Below are positions 8,503 through 17,459 of a stretch of DNA of 64,000 nucleotides, piece after piece; positions within the stretch are counted from its first letter, which is position 1; every line of letters starts with the position of its first letter. The DNA is from CAZLMG01 sp964560765 (GTDB taxonomy: Bacteria; Bdellovibrionota_B; Oligoflexia; Oligoflexales; CAZLMG01). The stretch spans positions 3,163-67,162 of the forward strand of contig CAZLMG010000022.1 of assembly GCA_964560765.1 (NCBI GenBank), read 5' to 3'. The notes under the pieces are model-generated. The model saw only the letters and a list, made by a program, of their open reading frames with translations. It had not been told where the DNA came from and made no database searches. A program made the translations under genes and the position numbers.

Positions 8503-9060
8503 ATGAGACGAGGACGGTATCTTTTGAGTGTGACGATCGCACTTGTGGCCATCATCGGAGTGGCATGCGGTCAGGGGAACTTCAACGGCGGTGAAGGCCA
8601 GACGATCGGTAGAATGCAGCCAGAGCCGCGACATGACATCAAGCCAACACTTGGTGAGACGTCCGGCACCCAGATGACTACCGCACTGAACTTTGAGACC
8701 ATCCAACAGATGCCTGGAGGCCCCTCCATTGCAAAATGCCTCCAAGAATGGGGCAATCACCCTTTTGATCAGAGCGCAGCATTGAGTCCAAAACGAGTCA
8801 ACGCAACAGCCTCGACATTAGGTCGGACAGTGACGCAAGATCCAGCATCAGATCGGGTGGAGCTGGTTTTGGTGACTATTTCTTCGTCGATGCTTGGAGC
8901 CGTGCAGCTTGATCTCAAGAATCCAAAGGGCTGGTATTGCATCGATTCAGATTCACAGACTTTGGGGTCAACGGTCGTTAATGTCGCATGTGGTGCGCAG
9001 ATCGCTAATCATCATTCACAGAGTGGAACACTAGGCTCCACTCAGATCAATGGTTGCTAG
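8503..9060 (+). CDS. Predicted lipoprotein, unknown function
   Basis: The 185-residue product begins with MRRGRYLLSVTIALVA and a lipobox-like IGVAC, so it is probably exported and lipid-anchored at Cys22. The middle is polar and low in recognisable motifs. The C-terminus carries DLKNPKGWYC, then TVVNVACGAQI and a second Gly/Thr/Ser-rich stretch, ending in Cys. It may contain short beta-strand repeats. GGGAG upstream sets the ATG start. The gene converges on the aldo/keto reductase gene, overlapping it by four bases. Confidence 0.7.
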   Translation: MRRGRYLLSVTIALVAIIGVACGQGNFNGGEGQTIGRMQPEPRHDIKPTLGETSGTQMTTALNFETIQQMPGGPSIAKCLQEWGNHPFDQSAALSPKRVNATASTLGRTVTQDPASDRVELVLVTISSSMLGAVQLDLKNPKGWYCIDSDSQTLGSTVVNVACGAQIANHHSQSGTLGSTQINGC

Positions 9061-9911
9061 GGTGTTGTGAGCGTCGGGACAAAGGGCCCCAAGCTATCTA
9101 TCGCCGCGCAATCGGCTGCGTCCAGTGGAATCTTGACTATGGCTAGGTCCTCTCGCATATGTGTTGCGGAGGTTGTACCGGTCAATGGCTGTACTCCTCG
9201 CAGCGACAGATAGCGAAAGAAAGCCTGTGCGGGACTAACGCTGTGTTTGCGGCTGATGTCTTGCATCGTCTGACTCGCGAGCAGGTGTGGGTTGGCGGTC
9301 AGCGTCCAAAAACTTTGGTAAATAATTTCATGTTCGAGGCAAAACTGCCGAAGCTCCACATCATAGCCCGTATCGGCATAGAGGCGATTTTGCAGGACAC
9401 GGGGTTTGACCGTGGATGCATCGTATAATTTAGAGAACAAATCAAGGTCGTAGCAGTTGCTGATGCCGAGTTGATCGACTTGCTTGGCTTGCGCCAGCTC
9501 TTCCATGGCACGCCAGACGGTCAGCAGGTCCTGCCAACGAGCGTAGGGCGAGTGCAAAACCAAAGAATTGATGGTAGTCGATAACAGATTTGCTTGCGAC
9601 ACAGCGAATGATTGACGCACCTGTTCGTCAACAGGGGCGCTGGCATCATAGGGAATGTTGTCAGGGTCCTGGCCACCAGCCGGAGTAAACTTTGTTTGCA
9701 CAAAAATCTCCGCGCGTTTGACGCCCTGGCTTACGGCGCGAGCGATGCCTTCGCCGACGAGCTTTTCGTTATAGTGGCGAGGTTGACAAGCCGTGTCGAT
9801 GCCGCGAAATCCAGCCAGCAAGGCCTGGCAGACAAAATCGGCGGTGCATTCCTTCTTCCATGCAGTTCCGTAAAGAATGGCTGGATCTGGTGTTAGGTAA
9901 TTACGCTGCAT
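9057..9911 (-). CDS. Aldo/keto reductase family protein
   Basis: The 284-residue product is a NAD(P)H-linked TIM-barrel oxidoreductase of the aldo/keto reductase superfamily. The catalytic set is visible: Asp in GFRGIDTACQ, Tyr in RHYNEKLVGEG, Lys in FVQTKF and His in LVLHSPYARW. The insertion between DTA and the Tyr is slightly longer than in classic members. The substrate cannot be told. The ATG at 9911 is preferred over an upstream reading because AAGGA lies ahead of it and the longer form overlaps the previous gene. It follows the beta-propeller lipoprotein gene by about 43 bases and may share its transcript. Confidence 0.85.
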   Translation of the reverse strand: MQRNYLTPDPAILYGTAWKKECTADFVCQALLAGFRGIDTACQPRHYNEKLVGEGIARAVSQGVKRAEIFVQTKFTPAGGQDPDNIPYDASAPVDEQVRQSFAVSQANLLSTTINSLVLHSPYARWQDLLTVWRAMEELAQAKQVDQLGISNCYDLDLFSKLYDASTVKPRVLQNRLYADTGYDVELRQFCLEHEIIYQSFWTLTANPHLLASQTMQDISRKHSVSPAQAFFRYLSLRGVQPLTGTTSATHMREDLAIVKIPLDAADCAAIDSLGPFVPTLTTP

Positions 9912-9954
9912 GGTTCGTCCTTGGCTGCTGCGGTTGTGCGGAAGGCATTCGACG

Positions 9955-11133
9955 TTAATCGAGTTTCCACGTGGCGATGTTACCTGTTCCTCGCAATGGC
10001 GCAATCATCAGCTGTGATCGGGTGTCAAAACGTACGATGTCAAATGCGGCATCAAAACGAGGCGCACGCGGGGCTCGAAACGGCAGCGCCAGACCCGTTG
10101 GGTCATATTCGTCCAGCGCAAAGATCCGTTCAAATTGAGCATTCGTGAGGTTGATCTCATAGAGCATGCCTTCTGAAAGTACCATAACGCCAGACTTATC
10201 CGCGTTGAAGCCGACGCGATCGATGTGCAAGCTTGTGGTGAGGATGGAATGTAGCTTGCCCGACTCCAAGTTGATCAGAGTTAGATACGAGCACTTTCCA
10301 GCCAAGCCGTGACCAATGGCCCAGGGCAAGGGATCGGCGTAGTCGATTTGAATGATCGTGAGGTCGGGAATGCTGTCGCCAAAGTCCATCTTGCGTATGA
10401 CTCGGCCCTTGAGTACATCGATGATGCTGATGGCCTTTGAGGTAGCCAAATATGCCAGCGTGCTATCTTCACTAAAGACGATGCGACTCGTCGTCACAAA
10501 CAAATGGCCGAGGGCGATATCATGCAACAATTTTCCGGTCTCGCTCGTCCAAATGCTGAGGTGGGGCTCGTGTGGCCAGGCGTTTGTGACCGCTGTGGGA
10601 ACCATGCCGGCTAGCAGCCTGCCATCGCCGGAGAATGCGAGGCTGACAGCTCCGCGTGCCGGACTGACCTCGCGGATGAGTTCGCCATTTCTGGGATTGA
10701 GAAGTTGCACTCCGCTGCGTCGGCCGATTGCAAGAAAGTTGCCATCGTTACTGAATGCACCAGACCAGGCGGGCAGTGCGTTCGGTTGGCTCCAATCAAC
10801 GGCGGCAGAATTCCAGTTCCAGCTGACAACAAGACCATCATTTCCCAAACTCACGATCCGGCTATTGTCGGTTGGATGAATCTGTAGGCCGTTCAATCGC
10901 TTTTGATGGGGCGCCTTTGTCAGACGAGGCGGAGCCAGGATTTTGGGCATCGTTTGGGTTGTGGAGTCGGCACTCTGAATCTGTGACTCGGAACAGGCAG
11001 CTTCGGCAGCGAATGACAACGTCGAGCCATCACGAAACATTGGCGGCTGCGATAAGGCGCAGGAACCAAGGCAGTAGACCACAGAAAAAGCAGCAGACTT
11101 TGTGAGCACGCTATATCTCTTCATTTCGGACAC
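9955..11133 (-). CDS. WD40-like beta-propeller lipoprotein
   Basis: The protein has about 390 residues. Its N-terminus, MKRYSVLTKSAAFSVVYCL then GSC, looks like a lipoprotein signal. The body contains repeated beta-propeller blades with WD40 or YVTN-like phrases such as LQIHPTDNSRIVSLGNDGL, GAFSNDGNFLAIGR, LAFSGDGRLLAG and IVFSEDSTLAYLAT. Such propellers usually bind proteins or ligands and have no enzymatic motif. The start may be GTG at 11133 or ATG at 11124; no strong ribosome binding site decides. It is probably periplasmic and lipid-anchored. A downstream aldo/keto reductase gene lies on the same strand. Confidence 0.75.
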   Translation of the reverse strand: MSEMKRYSVLTKSAAFSVVYCLGSCALSQPPMFRDGSTLSFAAEAACSESQIQSADSTTQTMPKILAPPRLTKAPHQKRLNGLQIHPTDNSRIVSLGNDGLVVSWNWNSAAVDWSQPNALPAWSGAFSNDGNFLAIGRRSGVQLLNPRNGELIREVSPARGAVSLAFSGDGRLLAGMVPTAVTNAWPHEPHLSIWTSETGKLLHDIALGHLFVTTSRIVFSEDSTLAYLATSKAISIIDVLKGRVIRKMDFGDSIPDLTIIQIDYADPLPWAIGHGLAGKCSYLTLINLESGKLHSILTTSLHIDRVGFNADKSGVMVLSEGMLYEINLTNAQFERIFALDEYDPTGLALPFRAPRAPRFDAAFDIVRFDTRSQLMIAPLRGTGNIATWKLD

Positions 11134-11619
11134 AGGACATCAGAAAGCTCGCCGAGAAGTTTCAATGCACGCGCCGACCAGTATATCCGTGACTAGCTCC
11201 TATGAACAGCCATAGGTTCGGAGGTCCGATAGCGATGGATTTCGGATTGGGGCGATGGGTGGATGATTAGTAGATTTGGTCATCGCCTCAAACAACCTGG
11301 ATTCGTGCTCTTCGATCATGGGCGCGCCGACCGATGATTCCTGAGTTGGTTCGAAGGCCGTGAGTTTTAGGTCAGAGCCAGTTCTACTTTGGAAACCGGT
11401 TATGAGTTTGAAACCCGTGATCACTTATGCTTACGTAGTCACCGAGAATCATTATTGAAAGTAGGGTTCGCGGATCATGGCTCAGCGCCCCATGCGGTGT
11501 GCTCCGAATCAGATTATGTAGCATCGCGAGTATGCGATGGCCGTGTGGTTGCATTTCACCCTAGCCAGGGTATAGTCTCGCCCTTTCCAGATGTGTCGTT
11601 GCTTGATGAGAGGGTGCTC
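11134..11619. other. Long intergenic region without a supported gene
   Basis: This 486-base stretch separates the divergent beta-propeller and ABC-F genes. Open frames on both strands are short or lack coding character, including a 74-codon reverse frame at 11200-11424. The forward frame joined to the ABC-F gene before 11620 has no similarity to the family's start. A possible ABC-F promoter lies near its end. I saw no RNA gene or repeat. Confidence 0.5.
11549..11576 (+). promoter_or_regulatory. Possible sigma70-like promoter for the ABC-F gene
   Basis: TTGCAT at 11549-11554 and TATAGT at 11571-11576 are separated by 16 bases. Transcription would begin around 11583, about 37 bases before the chosen GTG start. 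Confidence 0.4.
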
Positions 11620-13266
11620 GTGCTGCTCAGTATCAATAATGGGACGAAAATGCAGGGTCAACGGACTCTGTTCTCCGGTGCTAGTTTTCACGTGCGCCCC
11701 GGCGATAAGATCGGCTTGGTCGGGCCGAATGGGGCGGGGAAATCCACGATCTTTCGTATCCTGACTGGTTCGGATCGCTTGGACCAGGGGGATGTGGTGA
11801 AGGGGCCAAAGGTCGTAGTCGGCTATTTTTCCCAGGAAGTGGGAGAGATGAGCGGGCGAACGGCAGTAGAGCAGGTTATTGCCAGTGCCGGCCGCGTATC
11901 CGAACTCGGAGCCCAGATCGCCGACTATGAGGCGCGGCTGGCCGATACGGCGACGAATCCCATGTCTGATGACGACATGATGGCATTGATGGAGAAATAT
12001 GGCGACGCCCAGGCCGAGTATCAGCAACTCGGTGGTTACGATTTGGAATCGCGATCGCGTGAGATTTTGACGGGACTCGGCATCGGACCAAGTGATTGCG
12101 ATATGCCCGTCGAGTCGTTTAGCGGTGGCTGGAAGATGCGGATCGCCCTAGCTGGAATTTTGGCTTTGAATCCAGATGTGCTGCTTATGGACGAACCAAC
12201 AAACCACTTGGATATAGAATCCATTCTGTGGATGGAATCATGGTTAAAGAACTTCAAGGGTGCTCTGGTAATGACCAGCCACGATCGCACCTTTATGAAC
12301 AACATCGTCACCCGCATTGTTGAAATCGCGAATAAGGCGATCACCGTCTACAATGGCAATTACGATTTTTACTTGAAGGATCGTGAGGTGCGGCGCGACC
12401 AACTTCTGGCCTCGCATAAGCGCCAGCAAGATATGTTAGCCAAGGAAGAGGAGTTTATTGCCCGCTTTGCGGCGCGTGCTTCGCATGCAGCTCAGGTGCA
12501 GTCGCGCGTGAAAAAGCTCGATAAGATCGAGCGCATTGAAATTCCCGCCGAGGCGAAGACCATCAACTTTGAGTTTCAATCGCCGCCTCGTAGTGGAAAC
12601 GACGTCGTGAAGCTGGAAAACTTGGCGAAAGAATGGGTGACCGATGATGGTCGCCGTAAGCCGGTGTTCAGTGGTGTTTCTGGCATGGTTCGTCGCTTGG
12701 ATAAGATCGCGGTAACAGGAGTCAATGGCGCCGGTAAGTCGACATTGCTGAAGGTCATCACTGGCCAAACAGACGCCACCAGTGGTGCCGCGACGATCGG
12801 AGCTGGAGTCCGCGTCGGATATTTCAGTCAATACTCGTTAGATCTATTGAACCCCAGCAACACTGTGCTCGAAGAAATCTTGTATCGCCTGCCAGAGGCG
12901 GGAGTTGGATTTGCCCGCAGTCTACTTGGGGCATTCTTGTTTAGTGGTGATGATGTGGATAAGCGAATTTCTGTGCTATCCGGCGGCGAAAAGAGCCGAG
13001 TGGTGCTGGCTTCCATGTTGGCGACACCGGTGAACTTGTTGGTTCTCGACGAACCGACAAACCATTTGGATATCGAATCGCGCGAAGTGCTGCTGCGTGC
13101 CCTGCAAGAATTTGACGGCACGATCTTGCTCGTGAGCCATGATCGGCATTTTTTGCGCGCCATCGTCAATCGGGTGTTTGAGGTGGATCACGGGGCCCTG
13201 CACATTTATGAGGGGCACTATGACGATTACCTACAAAAGCGAGCCAAGGAAGCGCAGGTCCGATGA
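11620..13266 (+). CDS. ABC-F family ATPase
   Basis: The 548-residue product has two ABC ATPase domains and no membrane segment, so it is an ABC-F protein; this family acts on ribosomes in translation control or antibiotic protection. The first domain has GPNGAGKST, SGGWKMR and LLMDEPTNHLD; the second has GVNGAGKST, LSGGEKSR and LVLDEPTNHLD. Between them is the charged interdomain linker with KRQQDMLAKEEEF. GTG at 11620 was chosen because AGAGG lies six bases upstream and the protein then begins LLSINNGTKMQGQRTLF, the usual family opening. The longer upstream frame is unlike the family. The end overlaps the next gene as ATGA. Confidence 0.9.
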   Translation: MLLSINNGTKMQGQRTLFSGASFHVRPGDKIGLVGPNGAGKSTIFRILTGSDRLDQGDVVKGPKVVVGYFSQEVGEMSGRTAVEQVIASAGRVSELGAQIADYEARLADTATNPMSDDDMMALMEKYGDAQAEYQQLGGYDLESRSREILTGLGIGPSDCDMPVESFSGGWKMRIALAGILALNPDVLLMDEPTNHLDIESILWMESWLKNFKGALVMTSHDRTFMNNIVTRIVEIANKAITVYNGNYDFYLKDREVRRDQLLASHKRQQDMLAKEEEFIARFAARASHAAQVQSRVKKLDKIERIEIPAEAKTINFEFQSPPRSGNDVVKLENLAKEWVTDDGRRKPVFSGVSGMVRRLDKIAVTGVNGAGKSTLLKVITGQTDATSGAATIGAGVRVGYFSQYSLDLLNPSNTVLEEILYRLPEAGVGFARSLLGAFLFSGDDVDKRISVLSGGEKSRVVLASMLATPVNLLVLDEPTNHLDIESREVLLRALQEFDGTILLVSHDRHFLRAIVNRVFEVDHGALHIYEGHYDDYLQKRAKEAQVR

Positions 13267-13940
13267 AGCGTTGGGAACTTCTTGGGGAAGCGCACGAAGG
13301 TGCGGATGTGCATTACTCCCTGCATCGGCATGATGGCAATTATGTGATTCGCGTCAATGGAGCGGATTTGATGTCCACTCGGCAGCATGCGTCCGAGGAT
13401 CGGCTCGCTGAGTTGGTCTGTGGGCCTCTTGCTAGTGCAAAGTCGCCAAGAGTTTTGGTCGGTGGTTTGGGTTTTGGCTTTACCGCGAGGCGGGCGCTGG
13501 CTTTGCTGGGCAAGGGCGCGCGAGTTACCGTTGCCGAAATTTCACCGGCCATCGTCGAGTGGAACCGTCAGCGCGAGTTTGGATTGGCTGCGGATGTTCT
13601 GGATGATCCGCGCACGGAATTGGTGTTGGGCGATGTCCTGCAGCTCATGCAGGCGCGGAGCGGTGAATTTGACGGTATTATGTTGGACGTGGATAACGGT
13701 CCCGAAGCCATGTCCACACCGGCGAATCGTGCGCTTTATCAAGAAATGGGCTTGTTTTCGGCCATGTCGGCACTTCGCCCTGGCGGTTGTGCCGGCTATT
13801 GGTCGGCAAGTGCTGACCCCGCCTTCGAAAAGGTCATGAGTAAAGTCGGCTTTCGCGTTGAAGTGCAAAAGGCCCGCGCCCACGTCACTTCCGGTGGCGT
13901 TCACACCATCTTTCTCGGACGGCTCAAAGGCAAGCGCTAG
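13263..13940 (+). CDS. Spermidine-synthase-like methyltransferase-fold protein
   Basis: The 225-residue product has a Rossmann fold resembling spermidine synthase. RVLVGGLGFGFTARRAL is the glycine-rich nucleotide loop, VTVAEISPAIVEWN gives the acidic residue of the next strand, and DGIMLDVDNGP corresponds to the catalytic-site strand. The N-terminal tetramer region of true spermidine synthases is shortened, so activity as a polyamine synthase is not assured. Small proteins like this are common in bacteria and mostly uncharacterised. The start overlaps the ABC-F stop by four bases, indicating coupled translation. Confidence 0.75.
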   Translation: MKRWELLGEAHEGADVHYSLHRHDGNYVIRVNGADLMSTRQHASEDRLAELVCGPLASAKSPRVLVGGLGFGFTARRALALLGKGARVTVAEISPAIVEWNRQREFGLAADVLDDPRTELVLGDVLQLMQARSGEFDGIMLDVDNGPEAMSTPANRALYQEMGLFSAMSALRPGGCAGYWSASADPAFEKVMSKVGFRVEVQKARAHVTSGGVHTIFLGRLKGKR

Positions 13941-13953
13941 TGGCGTGCTGGCC

Positions 13954-16900
13954 CTATTGCAACTCGATCAACAGATCGCCCTCTTCCACCAGCTCCAGTG
14001 CCTTCACATGTAGTCCCTTGATGACGCCTGCGGCTTTCGCGGTGACGGTGTACTCCATCTTCATGGACTCGGTGACTAGGAGGACTTGCCCGATCTCGAC
14101 CGGGTCGCCGACTTTGCAGCGCACTTCAAGCACCTTGCCTGGCATGGGTGCTCCGATGGCCTTCGAATCCGACAGGCCAGCCTTGGCGCGAGTCTTGAAT
14201 TTAGCTGCCAAAGAATCATCGGCGATTTTGATTTGTCGTCCGTAGCCGTTCAGTTCAAAGAATACGGTGCGCTGGCCCTTTTCATCTGGCTCAGATACGC
14301 CGCGGTACTGAATGTAAAGTGTTTTGCCGGGCTCAAGGTCAACTTCAACCTCTTCGTTAACCTTCATGCCGTGAAAAAAGATGGGCGTTGGTAGCGTTGA
14401 CACGCGCCCATATTTGCGGCGATGTTCAAGAAACTCCAGGTACACTTTGGGGTAGAGCCGATAACTCAGGACATCCGTATCGTGAATGGTAAACTCTGGG
14501 ACCCTGTTAACCAAATCGGCGCGGACCGATTCAAAGCTATCGCCAACCGGCACGGGCGCTTTCTCTGGCGGCGGACAGTTTTCACCGAGGACCATCTTGC
14601 GGAATTCTTGCGGAAACCCGCCGTATGGCACCCCCATATGCCCCTTCATAAAGCTCACCACCGAGTCGGGGTAGTCAAGGCGCGGCCGCTGTTCCATTAG
14701 CTGAGCGCAGGTGAGGCCCTGTTTTTCCAATAAGAGAGCAAGGTCGCCCACGACCTTTGAACTCGGCGTTACCTTGACGATGTTGCCGAGGAGGGAGTTC
14801 ACCTCCTGATAGCGCTCCGTCAGCCGCATAAAATCGCGCGGGCTAAGCCCTACGGCGCGTGCTTGATCGTATAGGTTTGAGTACTGGCCGCCGGGAATCT
14901 CGTGATCATAAACGCGAGTAGAGGTCGCGACAACGCCTGGGTCATACATAGAGTACATTTGGCGCACGGATTCCCAGTAGACGCTGAGTTGCTCCAGGGC
15001 GTGGCGATCTATTTGTGGGCAAAGGTCTTGATCCTCAAAGGCGGCGACGACCGCGTTTAAACTTGGCTGCGAGGTGAGCCCGGCCATAGAACTCACGGCG
15101 CCGTCGACAATATCGCAGCCAGCTTTTGCGGCTTCAATCAATAGAGCGACGCCATTGCCGGATGTGGAGTGGGTGTGCAGATGAATGGGCAGGTCCACTT
15201 CGTTTTTTAGGGCCGAAATGAGTAGATTGGCGGAAAAAGGCCGCAGCAATCCAGCCATGTCTTTGATGCAGAGGATGTCCGTGCCCATTGCTTTCAATTG
15301 TTTTGCAAGTTCGACGTAGTATTTTAGCGTGTATTTCGTTTCCTTGGGACTCTGTACGTTGCCTGTATAGCAGATGCATGCTTCGACAATACCACCGCAG
15401 TTCTTGACCTCGTCGATGGCAATCGCCATCTGTTGTGGATTATTCAGGCAGTCGAAGATGCGAAAGACATCCAGTCCCGTCTGTTTGGTCAGGCGAATGA
15501 AGTGGCGGATGACCCATTCGGGGTAGTTGGTGTAGCCGACAGCATTATCGCCGCGCAGGAGCATTTGTAGCAAAGTGTTGGGTACGGCTTCTCGCATGCG
15601 GGCCAAGCGGTCCCAAGGGTCTTCACGCAAAAATCGCAAAGCTGTGTCGAAAGTGGCACCGCCCCATACCTCGAGCGAAAAGAAGGAACCGCAATGGGCA
15701 GCGTAAAAGGGGGCAGCGCTCAGCATGTCGCGCGTGCGCATGCGGGTAGCGAACAAAGACTGCTGAGCATCTCGCATCGTTGTGTCGGTGAGGAGCAGCT
15801 CTTGGCGAGAGCGTACCCATTGGGTGAGCGCCTCAGCACCGCCGCGATCAAACACGCTCTTGGCATTTTCCGTGGGACTTGAAGGAAATCGAGGGTCGGG
15901 ACGCGGTGCCTCTGGCTCTGCATCCACAGTCTGTTGCCGTGACGGCAAAGCGTGCGGATTATTCACGACACAGTTGGCGATGAACCGGAGGACCTTCGTA
16001 GCGCGATCACGTTGCACCGGAAACTGAAAGAGCTCGGGATGCGCCGTCAGGAAGTCAGTGCGAAAATTGCCGGAAACAAAATCATCGTGTGACACGATGT
16101 TGATCAATAGGGGGACGTTATGTTTCACGCCTCGAATTCGAAATTCTCGTAGGCCGCGGTCCATCTTGCGAGCAGCACCATAGAGATCCAGGCCGAATGT
16201 GGACAGCTTCACTAGCAGCGAATCGTAGTGCGGTGTGACTTGTCCGCCAGACGTGCCGTGGCCCTCGTCCAGTCGTACACCAAAGCCTTGAGCGGGCCGG
16301 TAAGCCATGATGCGGCCCGTGTCGGGAGCAAATTGATTCTGTGGATCTTCCGTTGTAATCCGGCATTGGATGGCAACGCCCCGTTGGGCGATGGATGCTT
16401 GGCTATCAATGCCTATGGCCGGGTGCGAGAGGGGGCGGCCCGCAGCCGTGACGATGGAAGCCTGTACTAAATCGATGCCCGTCGTCAGTTCGGTCACGGT
16501 GTGTTCGACCTGGATGCGTGGGTTCACTTCTAGAAAATAAAACTTGTTGGTCTCGTCTACGAGAAATTCGACCGTGCCGACACCCGCGTATTGGACGCTC
16601 TTGGCGATTTTGATGGCAGCACTGTGAATCTCGCCGCGCACGGACTCGGGTAAGCCAAAGGCTGGTGCGATCTCAACCACCTTCTGGTGGCGGCGCTGAA
16701 TGGAGCAGTCTCGCTCAAAGAGGTGCACGAGATTTCCGTGCTGATCCCCCAAAACCTGAACCTCAATATGCTTTGGGCGCAAGATCGTCTTTTCCAAGTA
16801 AACGTCGGCGCGACCAAAACTTGTTTTCGCTTCGGACATGGAGCGCTCAAACGCTTCCCGCATTTCCGCTGCCGAGTTGACTTGCCGAATTCCCTTGCCG

Positions 16901-17397
16901 CCACCGCCTGATAGCGCCTTGAGAGTGACCGGGTAGCCGATTGATTGCGCAACGGATAACGCCTGATCGACCGAAGCCAGCGGGTCGAGCGGTCCAGGAA
17001 TGGTTGGCACTCCCGCCTGGTGAGCGACGCGCTTGGCAAGGATCTTGTCGCCAAATTGACGCAGGATATCCGCTGAAGGGCCAACAAAACAGATGCCTGC
17101 ATCCCAGCATGCTTGAGCAAAATCAGCATTTTCCGAGAGAAATCCGTAACCGGGGTGAATGGCATCGACGCGCAAGCGCTTCGCTAGGTCGATGATGCGC
17201 TGCCAGTTGAGATAGGCGCCCAGCGGATCGCCAACTTCGCCAATTCGGTAAGCCTCGTCAGCTTTATAGCGATGCAACGCAAAGCGATCTTCGAACGAGT
17301 AAACACCGAGGGTTCGGATTTCAAGCTCCGTGGCGGCGCGAAAGATTCGAATCGCGATTTCGCCGCGATTGGCCACAAGGAGTCGGTGAAAAAGCAT
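13954..17397 (-). CDS. pyc: Pyruvate carboxylase
   Basis: The 1147-residue single-chain enzyme converts pyruvate to oxaloacetate using biotin, bicarbonate and ATP, refilling the TCA cycle. In order it has the biotin carboxylase domain (LLVANRGEIAIRIFRAA, ATP-grasp loop SGGGGKGI, EVNPRIQVEHTVTE), the carboxyltransferase domain (LLTDTTMRDAQQSLFATRMR, metal-binding HLHTHSTSGNG) and the biotinyl domain with Lys in ESMKMEYTV at about residue 1113. The length fits the family. Directly upstream of the ATG is a strong inverted repeat covering the ribosome binding site. The upstream gene on the same strand encodes a heme-motif lipoprotein; no functional link is evident. Confidence 0.97.
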   Translation of the reverse strand: MLFHRLLVANRGEIAIRIFRAATELEIRTLGVYSFEDRFALHRYKADEAYRIGEVGDPLGAYLNWQRIIDLAKRLRVDAIHPGYGFLSENADFAQACWDAGICFVGPSADILRQFGDKILAKRVAHQAGVPTIPGPLDPLASVDQALSVAQSIGYPVTLKALSGGGGKGIRQVNSAAEMREAFERSMSEAKTSFGRADVYLEKTILRPKHIEVQVLGDQHGNLVHLFERDCSIQRRHQKVVEIAPAFGLPESVRGEIHSAAIKIAKSVQYAGVGTVEFLVDETNKFYFLEVNPRIQVEHTVTELTTGIDLVQASIVTAAGRPLSHPAIGIDSQASIAQRGVAIQCRITTEDPQNQFAPDTGRIMAYRPAQGFGVRLDEGHGTSGGQVTPHYDSLLVKLSTFGLDLYGAARKMDRGLREFRIRGVKHNVPLLINIVSHDDFVSGNFRTDFLTAHPELFQFPVQRDRATKVLRFIANCVVNNPHALPSRQQTVDAEPEAPRPDPRFPSSPTENAKSVFDRGGAEALTQWVRSRQELLLTDTTMRDAQQSLFATRMRTRDMLSAAPFYAAHCGSFFSLEVWGGATFDTALRFLREDPWDRLARMREAVPNTLLQMLLRGDNAVGYTNYPEWVIRHFIRLTKQTGLDVFRIFDCLNNPQQMAIAIDEVKNCGGIVEACICYTGNVQSPKETKYTLKYYVELAKQLKAMGTDILCIKDMAGLLRPFSANLLISALKNEVDLPIHLHTHSTSGNGVALLIEAAKAGCDIVDGAVSSMAGLTSQPSLNAVVAAFEDQDLCPQIDRHALEQLSVYWESVRQMYSMYDPGVVATSTRVYDHEIPGGQYSNLYDQARAVGLSPRDFMRLTERYQEVNSLLGNIVKVTPSSKVVGDLALLLEKQGLTCAQLMEQRPRLDYPDSVVSFMKGHMGVPYGGFPQEFRKMVLGENCPPPEKAPVPVGDSFESVRADLVNRVPEFTIHDTDVLSYRLYPKVYLEFLEHRRKYGRVSTLPTPIFFHGMKVNEEVEVDLEPGKTLYIQYRGVSEPDEKGQRTVFFELNGYGRQIKIADDSLAAKFKTRAKAGLSDSKAIGAPMPGKVLEVRCKVGDPVEIGQVLLVTESMKMEYTVTAKAAGVIKGLHVKALELVEEGDLLIELQ

Positions 17398-17402
17398 GGT
17401 CG

Positions 17403-17424
17403 GCTCCGCAAGAATTTGCGGAGC
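17403..17424 (-). promoter_or_regulatory. Perfect 9-bp hairpin covering the pyc ribosome binding site
   Basis: GCTCCGCAA at 17403-17411 and TTGCGGAGC at 17416-17424 are exact inverted repeats with a four-base loop. On the reverse strand the 3' arm contains GGAG, the only Shine-Dalgarno-like sequence before the pyc ATG, and ends five bases ahead of it. It could control translation or act as a processing or weak termination element after the upstream gene. No T tract follows. Confidence 0.6.
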
Positions 17425-17459
17425 ATATTAACTTACCTACAAAGTGATTGCCCGAAGTT

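Noticed and set aside
11200..11424. A 74-codon reverse frame in the long intergenic region
   Set aside because: It is short, has no ribosome binding site I can see, and the translation has no recognisable feature.
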